Positions 1-5,871 of a DNA stretch of 17,844 nucleotides are shown here, piece after piece. Numbering within the stretch: the first letter of the stretch is position 1; each line of letters begins with the position of its first letter. The position numbers were made by a program, and so were the translations under genes. The stretch spans positions 1 through 17,844 of the forward strand of contig JAKPSO010000797.1 in NCBI GenBank assembly GCA_029571495.1, read 5' to 3'. The stretch comes from Pseudomonadota bacterium. GTDB taxonomy: Bacteria; Pseudomonadota; Gammaproteobacteria; Burkholderiales; Casimicrobiaceae. A model generated the notes under the pieces. It did no database searches. It was not told the origin of the DNA and was given only the letters and a program-made list of their open reading frames with translations.

Positions 1-503
1 TGGAAGTTGGGCAGCACATACAGAAAGCGTGCGCCGTCGACCTTGCCTTCGACGTCGTCCAATTTGAGGCCTTCGTCGTCGCTCTCCACGCTCACCACAT
101 CGGGTTCCATAGGGGCGAACGCCATGACCGCCCCCAAGTATGTGGGCGACTCGACCAGTACTCGGCTTCCCGCATCAATCAAAACCTTTGCTACGAGGTC
201 TAATCCTTGCTGTGAGCCAGTGGTGATAATGACCTGCGAAGGATCGACAGCCCACGGCAACTGCGCTGCCACAATTTCACGCAAGGGACCGTAGCCCTCG
301 CTCGCGGCGTACTGCAAAGCGCCAACGGGGTCGTCACGCAACACCTTGGCACAGGCAGCTTCAAACTCGACCACAGGAAACGTCTTGCTGGAGGGCAGAC
401 CACCTGCAAAACTGATGATGCCCGGGCGCTCGGTGACCTTGAGAATTTCGCGGATCACCGACGGGTTCAATTTCGCCGCGCGAGCAGCTAGGGTCCAAGT
501 CAT
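1..503 (-). CDS. PLP-dependent aminotransferase, class I/II (N-terminal 167 residues, runs off left edge)
   Basis: The protein starts MTWTLAARAAKLNPSVI and has features of fold-type I aminotransferases: GIISFAGGLPS (about 28-38), YAASEGYGPLRE (about 65-76), TTGSQQGLDL (about 94-103) and ESPTYLGA (about 118-125). The overall pattern resembles the 2-aminoadipate aminotransferase (LysN) and MocR-like group, which transfers amino groups from amino acids to 2-oxo acids in the cytoplasm. The Schiff-base lysine and the C-terminal half lie outside the window, so the substrate cannot be told. The ATG at 503 has a purine-rich AGAAAG about 6 bases upstream. It looks like an intact core gene bordering the worn region to its right. 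Bases 504-597, upstream of it, show no gene. Confidence 0.85.
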   Translation of the reverse strand, partial: MTWTLAARAAKLNPSVIREILKVTERPGIISFAGGLPSSKTFPVVEFEAACAKVLRDDPVGALQYAASEGYGPLREIVAAQLPWAVDPSQVIITTGSQQGLDLVAKVLIDAGSRVLVESPTYLGAVMAFAPMEPDVVSVESDDEGLKLDDVEGKVDGARFLYVLPNF

Positions 504-597
504 TTATATCTTTCTAACTGTTATGGAAAGGCTATGTTGCAAATTCATTCGACTACATTGGGGTTGATGCTCTGCGTGAGCGAGGGAAGAACATCGA

Positions 598-726
598 TCA
601 ATCAACTCTGAACAATTTGGCTCCAGTGATAGTTCTCGACTCGTGTGCTTCGGCGGCGTCACCAACTTGGTAGGACATGCCAGGTGTCAGCGTGAAAACG
701 CGCCCGTCCTCGAGTTCGGTTTCCAA
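598..726 (-). pseudogene. 5'-truncated remnant of a DHCW-type cupin protein
   Basis: Forty-two codons read LETELEDGRVFTLTPGMSY and then QVGDAAEAHESRTITGAKLFRVD before a TGA at 598-600. This matches my memory of the C-terminal strands of the small DHCW-motif cupin-fold family (typically ELEDGR..TLTPGMSYQV....HRS.T..GAKLFIVD). The N-terminal half, including the DHCW motif, is absent: codons upstream of about 726 do not continue the family, and the sequence runs into the end of the neighbouring membrane-protein gene at 769. No start with a ribosome binding site is visible. It is probably a dead fragment left by a deletion or recombination. Function of the parent family: uncharacterised small cupin. 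Confidence 0.6.
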
Positions 727-768
727 CCCGCCTGCTCTCCGCCGTTCACCAGTGAATTTCCGTAGGGA

Positions 769-1107
769 TCACAATTCACCGCGCGTTGGGCGGCGAATTC
801 TTGGAGTGCGCTTGCGCGCGCTCGCGTAGATGGTGATTACCGACCACACCACAACCCACCCGATCCAGAACATCGGTGCAGCCTGGTGCAATTCGTGAAT
901 TCTCAGAGGAGATAGAAACCACGCCACGACTGTGGCCGCAACGACAACCAATACAGACACAGTTCGGTGCAGCCGCGCAAATATCGCTGCGAGCGGTGAG
1001 TACGCGACGAAGAACACGATTGCCGGCGTGAAGGGAGCGGCACTTGCCAGCGCGGACGCAACGGCAAGAGTGGCATTCAAGTTTGCTAGGAAGGAAACAA
1101 GTCTCAT
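769..1107 (-). CDS. small membrane protein of unknown function, 112 aa
   Basis: From the ATG at 1107 the frame encodes MRLVSFLANLNATLAVASAL followed by hydrophobic stretches at about residues 12-44, 50-66 and 79-96, with a basic C-terminal tail (ARKRTPRIRRPTRG). That suggests three or four membrane segments. I do not recognise the family. The frame is open further upstream to 1296, but those residues are not membrane-like and overlap the end of the next gene, so the ATG at 1107 is preferred; its ribosome binding site is weak. It lies 82 bases downstream of another small membrane-protein gene on the same strand, so the two may be co-transcribed. Confidence 0.45.
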   Translation of the reverse strand: MRLVSFLANLNATLAVASALASAAPFTPAIVFFVAYSPLAAIFARLHRTVSVLVVVAATVVAWFLSPLRIHELHQAAPMFWIGWVVVWSVITIYASARKRTPRIRRPTRGEL

Positions 1108-1189
1108 AGTGGCATCGACATCTTGTGCGGCGCCGTAAACCCGCGAACTCCATGGCCATTGCAACACAGGGCAACTGCGTCTGGCGTGC

Positions 1190-1627
1190 TCACTGAAGAG
1201 TGGCGAGGAGCCCGAAAACATAAAGAACTGCCGCGAGCACAACGCCGCGAAACGGCGTGCTGAACCAATAGCGCTTTGCGAGCACAACGTAGCCAACTAG
1301 CAGAAGCAGACCAACTGACAATAGGAAAGTCGACTGCAACAAGAACGCACGATGAAGCAAGGACAAATAGCCGTAGATCGCACCGAATAGAAGGGCACCA
1401 AAACTGTGACTGGCATTGAAACCAATCCAAGCCCTCCACATGGACGTTTCCCGAGAGATGATCGGCGAGACTGTTTCCATTCGAGTCCGCAGATCAGGGT
1501 CGCGAGGTCGAAGCTTTGGACCGTAGAAGGTGAACAGAAGGTGAGCAATGCCGAGCAACGACATGACCACGGCACTGGCCAAGAAGAGTGAGGTAGCAAG
1601 GATGTTCAAAAAGGTTACCTTCGGCAC
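1190..1627 (-). CDS. LIC_13387-type hypothetical four-helix membrane protein, about 145 aa
   Basis: The protein has four predicted membrane segments, near residues 6-34, 74-90, 96-116 and 127-145. The central sequence WRAWIGFNASHSFGALLFG (about 64-82) is typical of the uncharacterised LIC_13387 family as I recall it. I chose the GTG at 1627. A TTG at 1612, preceded by AAGG at about 8 bases, is also possible. The frame stays open upstream to 2020, but that extension is not conserved-looking and overlaps the acetyltransferase remnant. No function is known; a small integral inner-membrane protein is all that can be said. Confidence 0.6.
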   Translation of the reverse strand: MPKVTFLNILATSLFLASAVVMSLLGIAHLLFTFYGPKLRPRDPDLRTRMETVSPIISRETSMWRAWIGFNASHSFGALLFGAIYGYLSLLHRAFLLQSTFLLSVGLLLLVGYVVLAKRYWFSTPFRGVVLAAVLYVFGLLATLQ

Positions 1628-1952
1628 GGTGGCGAACGTTGCAGATGAGCGGATTGAGAGCGCATAGCGCAGCGAGTCCTGTCGCGGAATCGTCCGGACG
1701 CTCCCCGCACGCAATTGTGTGAGGTACACCGGAAATAGACTATGACCGAGACGTGGATGCTGATGAATTGCTGACGTGACTGACGATTGTGGAGCCAGAT
1801 CATTTGCACTTCCCAAGGGCACCCAGCAAGAAAAATACTCGTCACACACCCGACCTCCATTCGCCCCATTGACGAAGCACAGACCTGTCAAGTCAACGAA
1901 AACTGCCTGCGCCCCAACTTCAATTTGTACGGACCGTTGCTGTCTGACGGAC
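1628..1952. other. 325-base stretch with no recognisable gene
   Basis: On the minus strand this stretch is open in the frame of the downstream membrane protein, but the translation is rich in Ser, Thr and Arg, has no membrane segments or motifs, and resembles no family I know. A 22-codon reading frame on the minus strand (MSPSDSNGPYKLKLGRRQFS, near 1956-1888) is probably chance. No clear promoter or terminator is seen. It is most likely debris between remnants of former genes. Confidence 0.4.
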
Positions 1953-2132
1953 TCATGATGTGACCACGCTCGCTGGGCAAAGGAGCAACGACTTTTGAAC
2001 GGCAACGTAGTAGATCTCATCGACCCTCAGTACGGGCTTATCTCGTGCCTAGGGTTTGAATCCAAACCGCTCATACCACTTGATTGCAACGACGTTGTCC
2101 ACGCGCGGGAAGGTGTGAAGCGCGTTTGGCAT
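1953..2132 (-). pseudogene. C-terminal remnant of a GNAT-family N-acetyltransferase with an in-frame stop
   Basis: The minus strand reads MPNALHTFPRVDNVVAIKWY and then ERFGFKP, a clear match to the closing part of GNAT acetyltransferases (N..A..WYE.FGF). An in-frame TAG lies at 2049-2051. The same frame then continues ARDKPVLRVDEIYYVAVQKS to a TGA at 1953, which looks like the natural C-terminal strand. The acetyl-CoA-binding motif (Q/RxxGxG/A) and everything N-terminal are missing. It is therefore a decayed gene end. It sits just downstream of an RHH antitoxin gene on the same strand, an arrangement used by RHH-GNAT toxin-antitoxin pairs, but the fragment is too short to say it was a toxin. 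Confidence 0.6.
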
Positions 2133-2150
2133 TTGTTGCGATGCCCGTAT

Positions 2151-2450
2151 TCAAAGCCGAGGCCTCCGCTGGTCACCGTCGGAACCGCGTACGACGCCAT
2201 CTTGAATGTTCAGAAACGCCGCCTCTTGGTCAGGCCCAAGCTTGCGATGTAGCGCCGTCAATCGCGCGTGCAATTCATCCAGTATCGCCTGAACGTCGGA
2301 CACGTCTGGCCCGCTTCCGCGCTGCCGCTCCCGGATAGCTTCGAGCAGGGCTATGGTGTGTCGATTGGTCGACCGATGATGCGTTTGCGCTTCGCGTTGC
2401 AACCATTGGTAGAGCTCTGGCGGAAATCCTCGAACGACAAGCGTTGGCAC
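2151..2450 (-). CDS. Arc/FitA-like ribbon-helix-helix antitoxin, 99 aa
   Basis: The first 42 residues (MPTLVVRGFPPELYQWLQRE, then AQTHHRSTNRHTIALLEAIRE) fit the Arc-type ribbon-helix-helix fold of FitA-like antitoxins: a short strand TLVVRGFP, helix ELYQWLQREAQTHH, turn RSTNR, second helix. Such proteins bind operator DNA as dimers and neutralise a toxin encoded just downstream, usually a PIN RNase. GTG start at 2450 with GGAG 8 bases upstream. The C-terminus (about 80-99, GVVRGSDGDQRRPRL) is not family-like and may come from a junction. No intact toxin follows; only a GNAT fragment does. An inverted repeat just upstream is a plausible operator. The gene may be an orphan. Confidence 0.65.
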   Translation of the reverse strand: MPTLVVRGFPPELYQWLQREAQTHHRSTNRHTIALLEAIRERQRGSGPDVSDVQAILDELHARLTALHRKLGPDQEAAFLNIQDGVVRGSDGDQRRPRL

Positions 2451-2483
2451 AACGGCGACTCCAAGTGTAGTTGTTTAAAGGCA

Positions 2484-2508
2484 ATATGTTATTGTGTAGC
2501 AATAATAT
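2484..2508. promoter_or_regulatory. inverted repeat, candidate operator between divergent genes
   Basis: ATATGTTATTG and CAATAATAT face each other across 5 bases in the 82-base gap between the RHH antitoxin (minus) and the truncated lipoprotein gene (plus). RHH antitoxins commonly repress their own promoter at such AT-rich dyads. No binding site can be proven from sequence alone. Confidence 0.45.
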
Positions 2509-2532
2509 CTTATCTCTCAAAGTTTGCAAATC

Positions 2533-2775
2533 ATGAAGACTCGATCGTTAGTTCTGTGCCTACTTTCGTTTTTCTCGCTCACGCTCGCGAGTTGCACGGG
2601 CATACCTTTTCGCACGCTGCCCCGGCTAATGAATTTGCAGGCCGATCTGCTTACCGCCAATCCGGCGGAGATTATGTTCGCGGTGCAGGTCGATGCGCGG
2701 TTGCAACCGCCGGGCAACGCGGTGCCATCCCTTGAAAGGGGTGTTATTGTTTTTCGTGCTATTTGTCGCGGTTGA
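2533..2775 (+). pseudogene. lipoprotein gene truncated after about 67 codons
   Basis: From the ATG at 2533 the product has a signal peptide with lipobox LASC (Cys 21), followed by GIPFRTLPRLMNLQADLLTA and NPAEIMFAVQVDARLQPPGN. This resembles the N-terminal third of an uncharacterised proteobacterial lipoprotein of roughly 190-200 residues (recalled, not checked). After PSL, near base 2734, the frame turns into a short unrelated tail (ERGVIVFRAICRG) and stops at 2775. The tail is encoded by a copy of the 3' end of the KfrA-like gene read on the other strand. The gene is therefore broken by a recombination junction. Confidence 0.6.
2748..2766. repeat. 19-bp direct repeat, copy 1 (outside the KfrA-like gene)
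   Basis: TGTTTTTCGTGCTATTTGT occurs here and again, identically, at 2833-2851 inside the KfrA-like coding sequence. Allowing one mismatch the match extends to 22 of 23 bases. Read on the minus strand this copy would encode A-TNSTKN, matching the C-terminal ATNSTKN of the KfrA-like protein. Confidence 0.85.
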
Positions 2776-2812
2776 GCAAAAAAGTATGAGCAATATCAAT
2801 GGGTTAGAAATT

Positions 2813-2827
2813 GCCTAATTTTTAGGC
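2813..2827. terminator. short hairpin overlapping the stop codon of the KfrA-like gene
   Basis: GCCTAA and TTAGGC flank a TTT loop; the second arm includes the stop codon at 2822-2824. The stem is only 6 bp and AT-rich, so termination is possible but weak. Confidence 0.3.
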
Positions 2828-3838
2828 TTTGATGTTTTTCGTGCTATTTGTAGCGCTTTGGCGCGACCGAGCGCTTGCCGCTACGATTTTTTGGCCATGG
2901 CTAAGCTCCCTTGACAACGAGTCGCGCTGTTGACTGACAGCCTCTAACTGTCCCGTCGTGTTGTCTAGCTTCCCTTTGAGAGTATCCCGCTCCAATTTCA
3001 GCTCACTGGACTCAGCGCTTGCCGCTTTCAGTGCTGCAATCGTGCCCTGGAGCGTGGCTCGGGTTTCCGCGAGCTGGGCGCGTAATAGTTCGATTTCAAC
3101 GCCGAGTTTCTCTCCGCGCTGCGTCGCCTTCATCGACTGGTCCTCCGCGCGCTTCTGAGCCTCGCGAGCATCGGCCACCTGCATCAACACATGCTTTTGC
3201 ACGCCTTCGAGGCGTTCAGTGTTTCGAGTTAACTCCGCCCGTAGATCGGCCTCTTTGCTTGTCAGTCCTGCTCGCGCTTCGGAGATTTGCCGTTCGTGGT
3301 CGGATATGAGGGATGCCACGCGAGCCTGCGCCTCTGCGCGCGCAGTTACTGTCTCTCGCTCCGCACTAGCTGCGCGCTCGTTAGCCGCTTCCTTGGCATC
3401 GCGGAGCGATTGAATTTCACTACGTTGCGCGAGTTCGCGTGCCGCTGATTGTTCCAATTGCGCAGTGATCTCCTCTACCCGTCGGAGCTGCTCGGCTAAC
3501 GACGCCTCTGCCGATTCCGCGCGCGTATTCGCCGTGGCAACTTCAGACTCCATCTCTTCACGTCGGGAATCGAACGCCTTTGCGCCATGCTCGACCGCTA
3601 CCGCCCAGGTCGCCAGCATGGCGTTGCTCACCGCATCAGGGAGGGCCGCGCTCAGCGCGTTGACCTTTGCCTGCTCATCCTTCCAAAGTTTGAGCTCGTC
3701 ATTGATCGTCGTGCGACTGCCTTGCTTGATCTCGGCGTAAATCAGATCGACTGTAATTGCGTGCGCGCGGTGGCCCGCCGACACCAATTTCGCCGCCGCC
3801 ACCCGAGTGAGTGTTCGTGTATCGCTGATTCGACTCAT
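2822..3838 (-). CDS. KfrA-like DNA-binding coiled-coil protein, 338 aa
   Basis: The first ~115 residues (DTRTLTRVAAAKLVSAGHR..ITVDLIYAEIKQGSRTTIND) match the KfrA N-terminal DNA-binding domain. Residues about 95-320 are one long heptad-rich region full of A, E, R, Q, L and S, a coiled coil such as KfrA uses to oligomerise. KfrA of RK2 is an autorepressor and part of plasmid stability systems; chromosomal relatives next to integrases are uncharacterised. ATG at 3838 with AAGGG 7 bases upstream. It is divergent from the tyrosine recombinase gene, across 167 bases rich in small dyads. A duplicate of its last codons lies downstream at 2748-2769. I would expect a cytoplasmic role in regulating or organising the mobile element, by inference. 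Confidence 0.8.
   Translation of the reverse strand: MSRISDTRTLTRVAAAKLVSAGHRAHAITVDLIYAEIKQGSRTTINDELKLWKDEQAKVNALSAALPDAVSNAMLATWAVAVEHGAKAFDSRREEMESEVATANTRAESAEASLAEQLRRVEEITAQLEQSAARELAQRSEIQSLRDAKEAANERAASAERETVTARAEAQARVASLISDHERQISEARAGLTSKEADLRAELTRNTERLEGVQKHVLMQVADAREAQKRAEDQSMKATQRGEKLGVEIELLRAQLAETRATLQGTIAALKAASAESSELKLERDTLKGKLDNTTGQLEAVSQQRDSLSRELSHGQKIVAASARSRQSATNSTKNIKA
2833..2851. repeat. 19-bp direct repeat, copy 2 (3' end of the KfrA-like gene)
   Basis: Identical to the copy at 2748-2766; here it encodes TNSTKN near the C-terminus of the KfrA-like protein. Confidence 0.85.
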
Positions 3839-3883
3839 ATCGGAACCCTTGAATTCGACTGATCGGCCGAAGTATATTGTCGT

Positions 3884-3958
3884 ATAACGTTATGTGTGTA
3901 ACTCTCACGAATAAATATTTACGATAACTCTCATTATCGAAATACAATAGACTGTATT
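3884..3958. promoter_or_regulatory. cluster of dyads and direct repeats between the KfrA-like and recombinase genes
   Basis: Within 75 bases there are a perfect palindrome ATAACGTTAT (3884-3893), two copies of TAACTCTCA (3899-3907 and 3925-3933, 26 bases apart), a dyad CGATAA/TTATCG (3922-3939) and a dyad AATACA/TGTATT (3941-3958). The stretch is AT-rich and must hold both divergent promoters. KfrA of RK2 binds repeats at its own promoter, so these are candidate operators; they could also be recombinase arm sites. Confidence 0.5.
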
Positions 3959-4005
3959 CCCCAATTCGCCATCCACAGAATGGCCGAGACCGGACGACGA
4001 CAAAA

Positions 4006-5193
4006 TTGAGCATCGAAACACTCGATCTAGTACCCACACTTCCCCGTACGAATTCCCAGTCGCCTTTGGGGCCGGTAGCGGTGCCACGCCGTGCAATCGA
4101 ATTGGCGATCCCAGAATTGCTCGATGGGCGCGACGGATCAAACCGCTCGCGCAGTGGACCCTGTCAGCTCAATGCGTCGAACGACATCGAGGCGGTGAGT
4201 GCGTGGCTTGCCGAGTATGCCGACACACCACACACCCTTCGGAGCTATCGCAAAGAAGTCGAGCGTTTGCTGCTGTGGGCCACACGCGCTCGCGGAAAGG
4301 CATTGTCGAGTTTGACGCGTGAAGATCTGCTTGCTTACGAAACGTTTCTCGCGGATCCGGGGGCTGAATGGATGAGTCGTGACTTGCCTCGACATGGCAG
4401 CAATCGTCGGCTGTTCGAACGGGGGCTCTCGGCTGGAAGTGTTCGCCATGCGATGGGAATTGTTTCCGGCCTGTTTGGATACCTTGTTGCAGCAGGGTAT
4501 CTGGCGGGAAATCCATTGGCGCTACGTAGTCGGCGAAAGACTGGCCGAAAGCCTGCGCGCGTTGAGCGCTATCTTGATCATGGGACGTGGCAGTTTGTGT
4601 TGGATTTTGTGGAGAGTTGGCCGCAAGCAACAGCGCGTGATCGTCAGAACTATGAGCGTGTGCGCTGGGTGTTGCGTTTGTTGCATGGCACCGGGTTGCG
4701 CGCATCGGAGGCGGCGAAGGCGCGAGCAACCGACGTGATGTTTCGACGCGGGAATTGGTGGCTTCGGGTGGTTGGCAAAGGTGACGTTGAGGGTGATGTG
4801 CCTGTGGGTGCGGAGTTGATGCAAGCCTACTCACGGTATCGCGAGTTTCATGGGTTGCCCTCAGTGATAGCACCGGACGATACCAGTCCTTTGCTGATGT
4901 CGATCACTGGGAATCGCGAGGCGTGTCTAACGTCGGCCGCGATCTATTTGATTGTGAAGGATGTGTTCCAGCGCGCAGCAGAAGCACGAAACGCTGTTGA
5001 CCCTGCCGCTGCGGCGGTGCTTCGGCGCGCATCAACGCATTGGTTGCGTCATACAGCGGCGACACATCAAGCCGATGCGGGAACCGATCTTCGATTTATT
5101 CAAAAAAATCTTCGACATGCATCGCTTGAGACGACGGCTCTGTACTTACATGCTGAGGATGATCGGCGCCATAGGGCGACCGTACTGCCGTAG
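4006..5193 (+). CDS. tyrosine recombinase / phage-type integrase, 395 aa
   Basis: A SAM-like core-binding domain (about 58-170, with YADTPHTLRSYRKEVERLL) precedes a catalytic domain (about 185-390). All active-site residues can be placed: Arg232 in GTGLRASE, Lys258 in VVGKGD, His345 and Arg348 in THWLRHTAATH, His371 in NLRHAS and the nucleophile Tyr380 in TTALYLH. It should therefore be able to cut and rejoin DNA. The start is uncertain: TTG at 4006 gives a 57-residue low-complexity leader, and a GTG at 4081 is an alternative. It faces the KfrA-like gene. An inverted repeat lies about 110 bases downstream of its stop. It is likely the integrase that brought or moves the neighbouring resistance genes, but no att pair is visible in the window. 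Confidence 0.9.
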   Translation: MSIETLDLVPTLPRTNSQSPLGPVAVPRRAIELAIPELLDGRDGSNRSRSGPCQLNASNDIEAVSAWLAEYADTPHTLRSYRKEVERLLLWATRARGKALSSLTREDLLAYETFLADPGAEWMSRDLPRHGSNRRLFERGLSAGSVRHAMGIVSGLFGYLVAAGYLAGNPLALRSRRKTGRKPARVERYLDHGTWQFVLDFVESWPQATARDRQNYERVRWVLRLLHGTGLRASEAAKARATDVMFRRGNWWLRVVGKGDVEGDVPVGAELMQAYSRYREFHGLPSVIAPDDTSPLLMSITGNREACLTSAAIYLIVKDVFQRAAEARNAVDPAAAAVLRRASTHWLRHTAATHQADAGTDLRFIQKNLRHASLETTALYLHAEDDRRHRATVLP

Positions 5194-5302
5194 CAGTCGC
5201 CGCCTTGGCAACCAGCAGACGCCACCGCTGACATTTACAACATTGACCTTACACACGAGCACGACTCCAGACCGTTGACGCACGGAGCACGTAACCTGCC
5301 TT

Positions 5303-5332
5303 GCGTAACCGCAAACGGTTGGTAGATTACGC
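5303..5332. repeat. overlapping inverted repeat between recombinase and cadR; att or terminator candidate
   Basis: Outer arms GCGTAA (5303-5308) and TTACGC (5327-5332) enclose, and overlap, inner arms AACCG (5307-5311) and CGGTT (5316-5320). A further CGTAACC lies just upstream near 5290. The right arm reaches the last codons of cadR (stop at 5327). It may be a terminator for the converging recombinase and cadR genes, or a core recombination site. Confidence 0.35.
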
Positions 5333-5764
5333 AGCGTGTGAGTCGGCGTGACAAGCACACGCCTCACCATGCGCCGCAGAGACCAACTCGTGCAGGATGC
5401 CGCACTCTTCAGTGGGATGTGGTTCGATGCACTGACGACGCAAGGCAGTAAGTTGCCTCTCCAGTGCCCGCATACTCTTCAAGCGTGCTCTGACGCGACC
5501 GATTTGCTCGTCGACCAGAACATTGATATCGCCACAGTCAGAGGCGGGGCAGTCCACAAAATTGAGCAGTCGCGTGATGTCTGCGAGCGGCATATCGAGT
5601 GCTCGACAATGGCGAATGAACGCCAATCGTTCGAGATGCGTCTTGCCGTAGCTTCGATAGCCATTAGATTCGCGCGCTGGAGGCGGCAGCAATCCTGACT
5701 TCTCGTAATAGCGAACGGTCTCTACTTCGACGCCGGTGGATTCTGCAAGTTCGCCGATGCGCAT
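5327..5764 (-). CDS. cadR: CadR/PbrR-type MerR-family metal-responsive regulator, 145 aa
   Basis: The N-terminus MRIGELAESTGVEVETVRYY is a MerR winged helix-turn-helix, followed by the dimerisation helix (about 80-115). Metal-binding cysteines are at the family positions: Cys77 (CPASDC), Cys112 and Cys121, as in the Cd(II)/Pb(II)-responsive CadR/PbrR group. The tail ends CACHADSHAA, giving extra Cys and His ligands, as in CadR. ATG at 5764 with AGAGG 5 bases upstream. It is divergent from cadA, and a MerR-type dyad lies inside the cadA promoter spacer. The family represses without metal and activates when bound to Cd, Pb or Zn by untwisting the long spacer. Exact inducer preference cannot be read from sequence. 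Confidence 0.9.
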   Translation of the reverse strand: MRIGELAESTGVEVETVRYYEKSGLLPPPARESNGYRSYGKTHLERLAFIRHCRALDMPLADITRLLNFVDCPASDCGDINVLVDEQIGRVRARLKSMRALERQLTALRRQCIEPHPTEECGILHELVSAAHGEACACHADSHAA

Positions 5765-5809
5765 GGTTGCCTCTTGGATAATGTGTCGTACGATGGCTGA
5801 ATTTTACGC

Positions 5810-5840
5810 TTGACTCTGTAGTAGCTACAGGGTTTCTAAT
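5810..5840 (+). promoter_or_regulatory. MerR-type cadA promoter with CadR operator
   Basis: A -35 TTGACT (5810-5815) and a -10 TCTAAT (5835-5840) are separated by 19 bases, the over-long spacer typical of MerR-controlled promoters. Inside it lies a dyad ACTCTGTAG (5813-5821) / CTACAGGGT (5825-5833), 9-bp arms with one mismatch and a 3-base centre, close to known PbrR/CadR operators. Transcription should start near 5847, leaving about 25 bases before the cadA ATG. Confidence 0.85.
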
Positions 5841-5871
5841 TCGATCATTCTGTCGCTGTATTGGCCTCGCT

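Noticed and set aside
1190..2020. Full-length 276-codon reading of the minus-strand membrane protein frame
   Set aside because: Only the last 145 residues look like a protein family; the upstream part is not membrane-like and overlaps the acetyltransferase remnant, so a start near 1627 was chosen.
598..2450. Possible integron gene-cassette array (small same-strand genes including an RHH antitoxin, GNAT, cupin and membrane proteins; GTTGGGC near 785-791 with CCAACCCGC near 724)
   Set aside because: Paired attC ends with correctly spaced inner boxes could not be found between the genes, and the one imperfect inverted pair is asymmetric. No integron integrase is present; the recombinase at 4006 lacks the IntI-type context.
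2268..2735. Plus-strand open frame of 155 codons
   Set aside because: It is opposite the RHH antitoxin and in the wrong frame for the lipoprotein signal sequence.
4169..4873. Minus-strand open frame of 234 codons opposite the recombinase
   Set aside because: Antisense to the catalytic domain; low-complexity His/Pro/Thr-rich translation with no recognisable fold.
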